From the NCBI RefSeq assembly GCF_016127015.1, contig NZ_CP065972.1, positions 2,344,592 through 2,408,591 of the forward strand: 64,000 nt of DNA, given 5' to 3'. Source of the stretch: Corynebacterium tuberculostearicum. Its GTDB lineage: Bacteria; Actinomycetota; Actinomycetes; Mycobacteriales; Mycobacteriaceae. The notes below the pieces were generated by a model. It was not told where the DNA came from. It saw only the letters and a program-made list of their open reading frames with translations, and ran no database searches. The position numbers and the translations under genes are program-made. Of the stretch, positions 47,012-55,650 are shown piece by piece (the stretch's first letter is position 1; every line of letters starts with the position of its first letter).

Positions 47012-47637
47012 GGCGTTTCGGCGTAGCCGCGGCGGGTATCCCACCACTCGGTCAACTTATTCTGCAGTTTCTGCAGGCCCACGCCGATGATGACCGCGGC
47101 GATGATGCTGACCACCACAGCCAGCACGGGCGAATTGGAAAAGGCCATGCCGCCCAAGTAGCCGATGGCGAGCGCTTGGGCTGCCCAGAGCGCGACGCCG
47201 ATGGTGTCGAAGAAGACAAAGACGATCCACGGGAAGCGCATCGATCCCAGCAGGATGGTCATAAACAAGCGCGCTGAAGGGATGAAGCGGGCAATAATAA
47301 TGGCCGCACCGCCGCCGCGACGCATATTGCGCTTGACCCAGTTGAGCCCCTCGTAGGCCTTTGAACCTTTAGGCACGCGCTGGAGTAGGGGCATAAACCG
47401 TGTGCCTAGTAGAAAACAGAGATTATCGCCCATCATGGCGGCAATCAGCGCCACGAAAAACATGGTGGGCAGGTGCGGAAAGCCTTGGGAGCCGGACCAA
47501 GCGCCGGCCATATTGAGCGGAATTTCAGAAGGCAGCACGGGAAAGAAGCAGTCACCAAAGATCAGCGCGCCGACCAGCGGGTAGATCCACTCTGTGGACA
47601 TGACGGTTTCGATCCACATAGTGATGGTGTCAACCAT
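47008..47637 (-). CDS. DedA-family membrane protein
   Basis: A 209-residue polytopic protein of the DedA/SNARE-associated family. Hallmarks are FFPVLPSEIPLNMAG near residue 35, GDNLCFLLG, and RFIPSARLFMTILLGSMRFPW with the conserved arginine. Family members are undecaprenyl-phosphate or phospholipid translocases. The length is typical. Confidence 0.9.
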   Translation of the reverse strand: MVDTITMWIETVMSTEWIYPLVGALIFGDCFFPVLPSEIPLNMAGAWSGSQGFPHLPTMFFVALIAAMMGDNLCFLLGTRFMPLLQRVPKGSKAYEGLNWVKRNMRRGGGAAIIIARFIPSARLFMTILLGSMRFPWIVFVFFDTIGVALWAAQALAIGYLGGMAFSNSPVLAVVVSIIAAVIIGVGLQKLQNKLTEWWDTRRGYAETP

Positions 47638-47885
47638 GAATCCTCCGCGGGCGTCGTCTTGGGTGTGCTATTGTGCCCCACAATGCTTTCGCAGCTACGG
47701 GGTGTTCTAAGTAGGCCAGTATAGACCCGTTCTGTGGGGGTACATAGTGCCCCTGAAAACGGCCTTTTGGCAGTACCGCGTATATGGTGCGAGACAGGAA
47801 ATGCAGATCAACTGTGTACGCTAGGGGCGATTGCTGAAAGCGTGCATACCTTATTGTTCGCATCATCGAAAGGGATGAAGTCGAA

Positions 47886-50861
47886 GTGGCAGAAGCAGCC
47901 GGGCCGGGAAAGACCTTGGTGATCGTCGAGTCGGCGACGAAGGCGAAGAAGATTCAGCCTTACCTCGGAGATAACTACATCGTGGAGGCCTCCGTGGGCC
48001 ATATCCGCGATCTTCCCCGCGGCGCTGCGGACGTGCCGGCTAAGTATAAGAAGGAATCCTGGGCGCGCCTCGGCGTGAACCCGGAAGATGACTTCGCACC
48101 GCTGTATGTGGTGAGCCCCGATAAAAAGAAGAAGGTCGCAGACCTCAAAGCCAAGCTGAAGCAGTGCGATCAGCTCTACCTCGCAACAGACCCCGACCGT
48201 GAGGGCGAGGCCATCGCCTGGCACCTGCTTGAAGTCCTCAAGCCCAAGGTTCCGGTGCGCCGCATGGTCTTTAACGAGATCACCAAGTCCGCGATCCTAG
48301 AGGCCGCGGACAATACCCGCGATCTGGATTACAACCTTATCGACGCCCAAGAAACCCGCCGCATCCTCGACCGCCTCTACGGCTATGAGGTCTCCCCGGT
48401 GCTGTGGAAGAAGGTTATGCCGCGGCTTTCTGCCGGCCGCGTGCAGTCGGTGGCCACCCGCGTCATCGTCGAGCGTGAGCGCGAGCGCATGGCGTTCATC
48501 CCCGCGGACTACTGGGATCTAGCCGCCACGTTAGATACCGGCGCTGCGGACGGGGACAACCCAGCCACTTTCGACGCCCGCCTCACCGCCGTCGATAGCA
48601 AACGCGTAGCCTTGGGCCGCGACTTTGATGACCGCGGAAACGTCAAGAGCAAAGACGTCATCGTCATCACCGAGCCACAGGCCAAGGCCTTGGAGTCTGC
48701 GCTCCAAGGCGCGGGCATGGAAGTCGCTGGGGTCGAACACAAGCCCTATACGCGCAAGCCCTATGCGCCGTTTATGACGTCGACGCTGCAGCAGGAGGCC
48801 GGTCGCCGCCTGCACTTTACTTCTGAGCGCACCATGCGCATTGCGCAGCGCCTGTACGAAAACGGCCACATTACTTATATGCGTACGGACTCCACCTCGC
48901 TCTCTAAGCAGGGCCTGTCGGCTGCGCGCAATTCCGCTACCAGCATCTATGGTGCAGAATACGTCTCTGATTCCCCGCGCGTATATGACCGCAAGGTGAA
49001 AAACTCCCAGGAGGCCCACGAGGCCATCCGCCCGGCCGGCGAGTCCTTCGCCACCCCGGGCCAGCTCTCTGGCCAGTTGGATGCGGAGGAGTTTAAGCTC
49101 TATGACCTGATTTGGAAGCGCACCGTCGCCTCCCAGATGGCCGATGCCAAGGGAACCTCCATGAAGGTCACCGTAGCCGGCACCGCCGCCACCGATAAGG
49201 GCAGCTACGACGTGGAATTTTCCGCCACCGGCCGCACCATTACCTTCCCCGGCTTCTTGAAGGCCTACGGCGCGGACGACGCCAAGGGTGATAAGAAGGG
49301 CGAGACCCGCCTGCCGCACTTGGAGGAGGGCCGCGCCCTGACCGCCAAGGAGGTTACCGCCGAGGGCCACTCCACCAACCCGCCGGCGCGCTATACCGAA
49401 GCCAGCCTGGTCAAGAAGATGGAGGACTTGGGCATCGGCCGCCCGTCTACCTACGCGTCCATCATCAAGACCATCCAGGACCGCGGTTATGTGGTCTCGC
49501 GCGGCAATGCGCTGGTGCCCTCCTGGGTTGCCTTCGCCGTCGTGGGCCTGTTGGAGGAGAACTTCACCGAGCTGGTGGACTATGACTTCACTTCTTCCAT
49601 GGAAGACGAGCTAGACCAGATTGCCACCGGTATCGAGGATGGCACCGCCTGGCTAAACGGCTTCTACTTCGGCAACGCCGAGGCCAACGAGCAGAAGGCG
49701 GCCTCCATTGCCCGTCACGGCGGCTTGAAGTCGCTTATCGACGTCAACCTGGAAGCCATCGACGCGCGCAAGGTTAACTCGCTACTGCTTTATACCGACG
49801 CCGAAGGTCGCGACGTCTTCGTGCGCGTGGGCCGCTACGGCCCGTATATCGAGCGCGCCGTTGGCACTAACGACGACGGCAGTATCGAGTATCAGCGCGC
49901 TAACCTGTCCGAAACCGTCACCCCGGATGGCCTCAACGAGGAGCTGGCGGAAAAGCTCTTCGCCACCCCGCAGGGCGGCCGCGAGCTGGGCGAGAACCCA
50001 GAAAACGGCCGCATGATCGTGGCCAAGGAGGGTCGCTTCGGCCCGTATGTCACCGAAGTCGTCCGCGAGGATGAGCGGGAGAAGGCCGAGGGTGAGGCCG
50101 AGGAGGTCGTCGCCAAGGAGCGCGCCGAGGAAGACAAGCAACGCGCCGAAGAAGGCAAGCGCGCCAAGAATTGGGAAACCAAGACGGCCGCAAAACAGAA
50201 GGAAAAGCGCGTCAAGGAGTACATCGAGAACAAGCTCAAGCCGGGTACGGCTTCGCTGTTTAGCTCCATGGAACCCTCCACCGTGACCTTGGAGGAGGCC
50301 CTCAAGCTGCTTTCCCTGCCGCGCGAGGTGGGCGAGGACGACGGCGTGATGATCACTGCGCAAAATGGCCGCTACGGCCCATACCTGAAAAAGGGTACGG
50401 ATTCGCGCTCCTTGGCCAAGGAAGAGCAGATTTTCACCATCACCTTGGATGAGGCCCGCCGCATCTATGCTGAGCCGAAGCGTCGCGGCCGCGCCGCCGC
50501 TCAGCCGCCGATCAAGCAGCTGGGCGATAATGACGTCTCCGGCAAGCCGATGACCGTGAAGGACGGCCGCTTCGGTCCGTACGTCACCGACGGCACCACC
50601 AATGCCTCCCTGCGCCGCGGCGATGACCCGGAGCAGCTTACCGACGCCCGCGCGAACGAGCTCCTTTCCGAGCGCCGCGCCAAGGAAGCTTCCGGGGAGA
50701 CCAAGAAGAAGTCCACCAAGAAGTCCTCTAAGAAGACGACGAAGAAGAAGGCAACCAAGAAGGCCACCAAAAAGTCCACGAAGAAGGCTGGCAAGAAGGC
50801 GACCAAGAAACCTTCGCCCGGCACGAAGAACGTGGTAAAGGCCGGCTCGCGCAAGAAGTAA
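47886..50861 (+). CDS. topA: DNA topoisomerase I
   Basis: A 991-residue type IA topoisomerase relaxing negative supercoils. The Toprim domain starts with LVIVESATKAKKI and contains DPDREGEA. The active-site tyrosine is in HITYMRTDST. The C-terminal part lacks zinc fingers and instead has several Topo-C repeats (GRFGPYV-type, RYGPYIE, RYGPYLK, RFGPYVT) and a Lys-rich tail of about 40 residues, as in mycobacterial TopA. The start is GTG at 47886. Confidence 0.96.
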   Translation: MAEAAGPGKTLVIVESATKAKKIQPYLGDNYIVEASVGHIRDLPRGAADVPAKYKKESWARLGVNPEDDFAPLYVVSPDKKKKVADLKAKLKQCDQLYLATDPDREGEAIAWHLLEVLKPKVPVRRMVFNEITKSAILEAADNTRDLDYNLIDAQETRRILDRLYGYEVSPVLWKKVMPRLSAGRVQSVATRVIVERERERMAFIPADYWDLAATLDTGAADGDNPATFDARLTAVDSKRVALGRDFDDRGNVKSKDVIVITEPQAKALESALQGAGMEVAGVEHKPYTRKPYAPFMTSTLQQEAGRRLHFTSERTMRIAQRLYENGHITYMRTDSTSLSKQGLSAARNSATSIYGAEYVSDSPRVYDRKVKNSQEAHEAIRPAGESFATPGQLSGQLDAEEFKLYDLIWKRTVASQMADAKGTSMKVTVAGTAATDKGSYDVEFSATGRTITFPGFLKAYGADDAKGDKKGETRLPHLEEGRALTAKEVTAEGHSTNPPARYTEASLVKKMEDLGIGRPSTYASIIKTIQDRGYVVSRGNALVPSWVAFAVVGLLEENFTELVDYDFTSSMEDELDQIATGIEDGTAWLNGFYFGNAEANEQKAASIARHGGLKSLIDVNLEAIDARKVNSLLLYTDAEGRDVFVRVGRYGPYIERAVGTNDDGSIEYQRANLSETVTPDGLNEELAEKLFATPQGGRELGENPENGRMIVAKEGRFGPYVTEVVREDEREKAEGEAEEVVAKERAEEDKQRAEEGKRAKNWETKTAAKQKEKRVKEYIENKLKPGTASLFSSMEPSTVTLEEALKLLSLPREVGEDDGVMITAQNGRYGPYLKKGTDSRSLAKEEQIFTITLDEARRIYAEPKRRGRAAAQPPIKQLGDNDVSGKPMTVKDGRFGPYVTDGTTNASLRRGDDPEQLTDARANELLSERRAKEASGETKKKSTKKSSKKTTKKKATKKATKKSTKKAGKKATKKPSPGTKNVVKAGSRKK

Positions 50862-50879
50862 CCGCGTAAGGTGGCGGGC

Positions 50880-51473
50880 ATGAACGATTTTCTTGCGCGC
50901 ACCCAAGAAGGCGCCGCGGCCCTGCGGCGCGCCGTCACCATCAAAACGCGGCCGCAGCTTTTGGCCTCGGTTCGTGAAGAGCCCGCCGTTGGCGCCGGAG
51001 TCCTAGCCGCAGCTATTGGCCAGGTGGAAAAGGCCCGCACCCTGACCCGGCCTTCGGCGCTCGGCGTGGCGGCCGTAACGGCGAGCCATGCCGCCTATGC
51101 GTGGAGCCTATATCGCCGCGGCGCGCGCAACGACGCCTTGGGCTGGGGTTTGCGCGCGGCCGTATGGGGCGCGGGCGTTGCCGCGACTCGCAAGGAGCCG
51201 ACTGCCGCAGCCGTGGCGGTGGGCGGCGCGGCGGTACTCACGACCTCGGCAGTGGCGGGAGATCCGGCGCTGCGCACTGACGCCGGCAAGGGCATCAGCC
51301 ACGGCGCCAACCTGCTCGTTGCGGCCGAGGGGCTGACGGCCCTGCGCGCGGCGCTCGCGCAGCACTATCGCGGTAAGCGGAAGCAGGGGGCGCGCCTAGT
51401 GGGCGCGGCCGAGGCGGGTGCCCTAGCGGTCGGCCATCTGCTGCTTCTCGATGGCCTGCGCCGCACCCGGTAA
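50880..51473 (+). CDS. Small-residue-rich membrane protein of unknown function
   Basis: A 197-residue protein of mostly Ala and Gly with about four hydrophobic segments (around LGVAAVTASHAAYAWSLY, LRAAVWGAGVAA, VAVGGAAVLTTSAVAG and AGALAVGHLLLLDGL). It follows topA by 18 nt, and a TAAGGT -10-like box lies 7 nt before the ATG, so it may also have its own leaderless transcript. Its last 51 nt overlap the convergent DUF418 gene. No family was recognised. Confidence 0.65.
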   Translation: MNDFLARTQEGAAALRRAVTIKTRPQLLASVREEPAVGAGVLAAAIGQVEKARTLTRPSALGVAAVTASHAAYAWSLYRRGARNDALGWGLRAAVWGAGVAATRKEPTAAAVAVGGAAVLTTSAVAGDPALRTDAGKGISHGANLLVAAEGLTALRAALAQHYRGKRKQGARLVGAAEAGALAVGHLLLLDGLRRTR

Positions 51474-52661
51474 CTGCGGCTGCATCGTCGGGCCGTAGGA
51501 TAGGCGGCGGTGCACGGCCTCAAAAGGTCCGCGGCGGTCGAAGGCCTCCAGAACGCAGGCGGAGATTAGCGTGACCAGCCACACCGCGAATGCCAGCGTG
51601 GCCTGGCCGAAGGCGCCCAGTTCGTGGCCGAAGTTCAGCGTGAATGGGTGCACGAGGCAGAAAAAGAGAATGGACTGGCCTACGTAGCCGCTCATAGAGC
51701 GCTTGCCCAGCGCCGCAAAGGGCCACAGCACTGCAGGCAGTGGCGCGCTGGCCGAGAGCCGCTCCTGTACCGGCTGCAGCAGCAGCGCGAGCCCGGCCAG
51801 GATGCCAGGCCCGGTAAAGACGCCGATGAAGGAGTTGGCATTATCGGCCGCATTGGCCCAGCGCTGCTCGATGACCCCGAGCGTGCTCAAAGACCACAAG
51901 GTGCCGATAACTACGGTGATAGCCGCTGCAATGGCGACCCAGCGCAGGAGGGTGGGACGGTGAGAGGGGACGTCGGCAAGCACGCCCTGGCGCGCCCACA
52001 CAAAGCCCACCAGCATCACGGGCAGGTACATCAGCAAAATGATCGGCGTGGCCAAGGCCTGGCTGCCTAAAGTAATAAGCTGGCTGAGCAGCAGATCGGG
52101 GTAGGACTCGATGGTGCCAATGCCCTCCGTGGCTACCACGCCGAGGGGATCCATAGCACCGGAAATGAAGGCCACAACCCCGCCCAGTGCGCACAGCGCA
52201 AAAAGAATATAGGCAATGAGCATCAGGGTAGAATCCCGCTTGCGCAGCAGGAATGCAATGACGATCCCGGCCACGCCGTAGAAAAACATAATGTCGCCCC
52301 AAAACAGCAGCACCATGTGCACCGCGCCCATGAGCGCCAAGAAGGCATAGCGCTTGGCGATGACCCAGCGCGCCGCCCGCACCGGAAACCCGCGCCGCCA
52401 CAGGCTCAGGGCAATGAGCCCCACGCCAAAGCCGAGCAGGGTAGAAAACATGGGAAGGCCGCGGTTGTGGACAAAGAAGGCGCTGAAGACGACGGCCGCC
52501 TTATCCCACGCGCTGCCATCAATGATGCCGCCGAAATAGCTGCCCGGCCGGTCGGTGGTGATGATCCATGCCGTGGTCATATTGGCCATGGCGATGCCTA
52601 GGAGGGCCATGCCGCGCGCCACATCGGGCACGATCATGCGGGGCCGGGAAGCTGAGCTCAC
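51423..52661 (-). CDS. DUF418-family membrane protein
   Basis: A 412-residue protein with about ten transmembrane helices. It opens with the family signature VPDVARGMALLGIAMANM and ends with the DUF418 region (FAALGKRSMSGYVGQSILF, FGHELGAFGQATLAFAVW, GPFEAVHRRLSYG). Family members are thought to transport or acylate envelope compounds; the role is not established. The GTG start has GAGG upstream. It overlaps the preceding convergent gene tail to tail by 51 nt. Confidence 0.82.
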   Translation of the reverse strand: MSSASRPRMIVPDVARGMALLGIAMANMTTAWIITTDRPGSYFGGIIDGSAWDKAAVVFSAFFVHNRGLPMFSTLLGFGVGLIALSLWRRGFPVRAARWVIAKRYAFLALMGAVHMVLLFWGDIMFFYGVAGIVIAFLLRKRDSTLMLIAYILFALCALGGVVAFISGAMDPLGVVATEGIGTIESYPDLLLSQLITLGSQALATPIILLMYLPVMLVGFVWARQGVLADVPSHRPTLLRWVAIAAAITVVIGTLWSLSTLGVIEQRWANAADNANSFIGVFTGPGILAGLALLLQPVQERLSASAPLPAVLWPFAALGKRSMSGYVGQSILFFCLVHPFTLNFGHELGAFGQATLAFAVWLVTLISACVLEAFDRRGPFEAVHRRLSYGPTMQPQLPGAAQAIEKQQMADR

Positions 52662-52673
52662 TTAAAAACCTCG

Positions 52674-54206
52674 TTATACCTCGGAACGTTCTGCCAGGGT
52701 AGCGCGGATAGGGCGAGCCAGCTGGGTCATGCGGTGACGCCCACGCAGCTCAATGGATTTCATCATAGTCCAGCGGGCCTGCTCGGCCTCATTGGCGGTC
52801 TTGAGCGTGGCGGCATTGGTGAGCACCTGGCCCGGGGTGTCCTTAGCGAGCTCGGTCAGGCGCGCAGCCTCGTTCACGGCGTCACCAATGACGGTGTATT
52901 CGAAGCGATCCGCGCCGCCGATGTGCCCGGCGACGACGTGCCCCGCCGCCACGCCGATGCCCGCTTGCAGCTCCAGCCCGCGCAACTCGCCGCGCAGCTC
53001 GCGGGCGGCCTGCAGCGCCACGGAGGCGGAATCATAAACATTGAGCGGCGCGCCAAAGACAGCCAGCGCGGCATCGCCCTGGAACTTGTTAATGATGCCT
53101 TTATTGCGGTGCACCACCTCGACGACGTGCTCGAAGAACTTATTGAGCTCCTCTACTACCTCCTCGGGGGAGTGGTTGACGGCGAAGGTAGTAGAACCGA
53201 TGACGTCAATGAAGAGCACAGCGACTTTGCGGTCCTCGCCTCCCAACTCAGGGCGCTCCTCTAGGGCGCGCTGCGCCACCTCGGCGCCGACGTAGCGGCC
53301 GAAGATATCGCGCACGCGATTGCGCTCGCGCAGGCCGCGCATCATCTCGTTGAAACCGGCCTGCAGTACGCCCAGCTCGGACCCGTCATAGATATCGACC
53401 TCTGCATTAGTATCGCCGCGGCGCACCCGGTTAATGGCGTCCTGCAGCTCCACGATCGGGTCCACTACGCTCATCACCGCGAAGCTAGTACCGATAAACC
53501 CGGTGGCCAGAGCGGTAAGAGCCAGGGCCGTGATGGCGGGAACCAGGTCTCCTGCGGTGCCGGAGAAGAGCCCGGTGCGCTGGGCGATGAGCACGAGCAA
53601 GATGCCCAGCAGCGGCACGCCGGAGGTCATCAGCCAGGTTGAAATGAGGCGGTACTTGATGGGCGGCTCTAGGGTGGAATCCTCAAAGCGCCGTGCCACC
53701 GCCTGGGCGGCCACCGGGCGTACGAGGCGCTCTGCCTGCAGGTAGGTCAAGATGATCACCACGAGGCCGGCCAGGGTGGCAGATACGCCAACGACCAGCC
53801 CCAGGCGGCCGGATTCCTGCCCGGAAATCACCACGGCCAGGATGATGCCGATGAGCCACACTGCGGCCGCCACCACGGATTGGTAGACGGGGATGCGCAG
53901 CACTAAGTTGCGCACCATATTCGGATCGTGCTCGTCCGGGTTGCGCTGCCAGTCCAGCACTGGGCGGAAAAGCAGCAGGGTGACGGCGATGCCGATGACC
54001 ACGGCAAAGATGAGGTACACCGCGGCGACGCCCATCAGGCTGGGCAGCTCGGCGGCAAAGTCCTTAATCTCCGGCATCGGCAGGAAATAAAGGACAAAGG
54101 TCATGATCGCGATGGCGCCGATGAGGTTTGCGCCAAGGACTAAGGCGGCGTAGACCGGCCATTGGGTACCCATGAGCCATCGTGCGCCGCGCAGTAGTCT
54201 GTTCAT
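52674..54206 (-). CDS. cyaB: Class III membrane adenylate cyclase
   Basis: A 510-residue protein. Six N-terminal transmembrane helices (residues 15-250) are followed by a HAMP linker (about 245-297) and a class III cyclase domain. Metal-binding aspartates are D334 in LFIDVIGSTTF and D378 in KFQGDAALAVFG, the adenine-selecting lysine is K374, and the transition-state Asn/Arg are in GDAVNEAARL. It would make cAMP for GlxR, as CyaB does in C. glutamicum. The ATG at 54206 is preceded by GAAGG; longer frames run through the divergent holB gene. Confidence 0.94.
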   Translation of the reverse strand: MNRLLRGARWLMGTQWPVYAALVLGANLIGAIAIMTFVLYFLPMPEIKDFAAELPSLMGVAAVYLIFAVVIGIAVTLLLFRPVLDWQRNPDEHDPNMVRNLVLRIPVYQSVVAAAVWLIGIILAVVISGQESGRLGLVVGVSATLAGLVVIILTYLQAERLVRPVAAQAVARRFEDSTLEPPIKYRLISTWLMTSGVPLLGILLVLIAQRTGLFSGTAGDLVPAITALALTALATGFIGTSFAVMSVVDPIVELQDAINRVRRGDTNAEVDIYDGSELGVLQAGFNEMMRGLRERNRVRDIFGRYVGAEVAQRALEERPELGGEDRKVAVLFIDVIGSTTFAVNHSPEEVVEELNKFFEHVVEVVHRNKGIINKFQGDAALAVFGAPLNVYDSASVALQAARELRGELRGLELQAGIGVAAGHVVAGHIGGADRFEYTVIGDAVNEAARLTELAKDTPGQVLTNAATLKTANEAEQARWTMMKSIELRGRHRMTQLARPIRATLAERSEV

Positions 54207-54243
54207 GCCTTCATACTTTAGTAAGACCAGTAGGCTAGGGCGA

Positions 54244-55443
54244 GTGAATACCGGAAGCGTTGCGCAAAGATTGGCAGATACCCCAGGTGTGGCCCGCACT
54301 ATCCTGGGTGCCGCCCGGGCAGCTCGAGGGATGCCGGGGGCAGACCCACGGGCGATGAGCCATTCCTGGCTATTTACTGGCCCGCCGGGCTCCGGCCGTT
54401 CCCTGGCCGCGATCGATTTTGCGGCCGCGCTCATGTGCACGGATCCGGAGGAACCAGGCTGCGGCCGCTGCGAGGCTTGCCGCGCGGTGCTGGAGACCAA
54501 ACAACACACCGATCTGGTCCTCGTGGATCCGCAGGAGGTCATCATCCCCGTGGATACGGTGCGCGAGGTCATCGGCCGTGCCGCGAGCCTGCCCACGGTG
54601 GCCCCTTGGCGCGTGGTGATCTTCAACAACGCCGACCGCCTCAACAATAACGGCGCGAATGCCCTGCTCAAGACGGTAGAGGAGCCGCCGGCGCGCACCG
54701 TGATCATCATGTGCGCGCCTTCCGACGCCCCCGAGGACTTCTCCCAGACCCTTCGCTCGCGTTGCCGCCACCTCTACATTCCCTCCCCGTCGGTGGAGAG
54801 CATTACCGCCCAGTTGGTCAGCGAGGGCGCCTCGGATCACGACGCCCACTTGGCCGCCCTCACCTCCCTCCGTCACGTCGGCAGAGCGCGGCGCCTGGTC
54901 AACGATACGGCGGTGCAAAAACGCCGCGCGGTGGCCATCAACCTCGCAGAGGAGGTCTTCCACGGCTCCCAGGGCTTCCAGGCGGTGACTTCGCTGCTGA
55001 AATTGGTGGACTCGGAGGCGAAGGAGTCGCATAAAGACCAGGAAGAGGCCGAGCTGGCGAAGCTGGAGCAGACCCTTGGCGTAGGCGCGAAGGGCAAAGG
55101 CGCGGCTAAGGCGCAGCGCGACGCCCGCTCCGCCATCAAGGAACTGCAGGACCAGCACAAAAAGCGGGCGAAGCGCCGAGTTATCGACAACCTGGACCTC
55201 GTGCTTGTTGATCTCTCCGGCGTCTACCGCGATGCGCTCATGCAGAAGGTGGGCGCGCAGGTGGATCTCACCCACCCGGACTTCGCCGGTCTTTCTGGTG
55301 AGCTCGCGCAGCGCGTGAGCGAGGAAGGTTTGCTGGACTGCCAGGCGGCCATCACGTTGTGCCGCGAGCAGCTGACCCAAAATGTCGGCACGCAGATTGC
55401 CTTCGATGGGTTGGTGGGTCGCTTGCGCCGCGCGTGCCTGTAG
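54244..55443 (+). CDS. holB: DNA polymerase III subunit delta-prime
   Basis: A 399-residue clamp-loader subunit. The P-loop reads GPPGSGRSLAA, with Arg in place of the Walker lysine as expected for the non-ATPase delta-prime. The zinc module cysteines (CTDPEEPGCGRCEAC), the DADR-like NNADRLNNNGANALLKTVEEPP and the SRC motif (RSRCRHL) follow. A charged insert (about residues 255-305) is unusual. The GTG start at 54244 fits a leaderless mRNA: TAGGCT ends 7 nt before it. It is divergent from cyaB over 37 nt. Confidence 0.93.
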   Translation: MNTGSVAQRLADTPGVARTILGAARAARGMPGADPRAMSHSWLFTGPPGSGRSLAAIDFAAALMCTDPEEPGCGRCEACRAVLETKQHTDLVLVDPQEVIIPVDTVREVIGRAASLPTVAPWRVVIFNNADRLNNNGANALLKTVEEPPARTVIIMCAPSDAPEDFSQTLRSRCRHLYIPSPSVESITAQLVSEGASDHDAHLAALTSLRHVGRARRLVNDTAVQKRRAVAINLAEEVFHGSQGFQAVTSLLKLVDSEAKESHKDQEEAELAKLEQTLGVGAKGKGAAKAQRDARSAIKELQDQHKKRAKRRVIDNLDLVLVDLSGVYRDALMQKVGAQVDLTHPDFAGLSGELAQRVSEEGLLDCQAAITLCREQLTQNVGTQIAFDGLVGRLRRACL

Positions 55444-55519
55444 GTGGGGTCCGATTTCTATTCCGCGGCGCCCCTAGGTTAGACTTTCTCTTGCTGCACT
55501 GGCGTATGCCGAGCAGCGC

Positions 55520-55595
55520 GCCGCCTTAGCTCAGTCGGTAGAGCATTTCACTCGTAATGAAAAGGTCGCGAGTTCGATTCTCGCAGGCGGCTCCA
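55520..55595 (+). tRNA. tRNA-Thr (anticodon CGT)
   Basis: The cloverleaf has acceptor GCCGCCT/AGGCGGC, a D-arm, an anticodon loop CTCGTAA giving CGT (codon ACG), T-arm GCGAG-TTCGATT-CTCGC and discriminator T. CCA is encoded (55593-55595). Confidence 0.97.
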
Positions 55596-55599
55596 CAGT

Positions 55600-55628
55600 G
55601 GCCGCAGGTGTAAAGCCTGCGGCCTTTC
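55600..55628 (+). terminator. tRNA-Thr terminator
   Basis: GGCCGCAGG (55600-55608) pairs with CCTGCGGCC (55616-55624) and is followed by TTTCGC, 4 nt after the tRNA. Confidence 0.85.
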
Positions 55629-55650
55629 GCGTATTCGGGGGAGGTGCGCG

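Noticed and set aside
49782-50906. Long minus-strand frame opposite topA
   Set aside because: It mirrors the repetitive Lys-rich and Topo-C repeat codons of topA and has no independent support.
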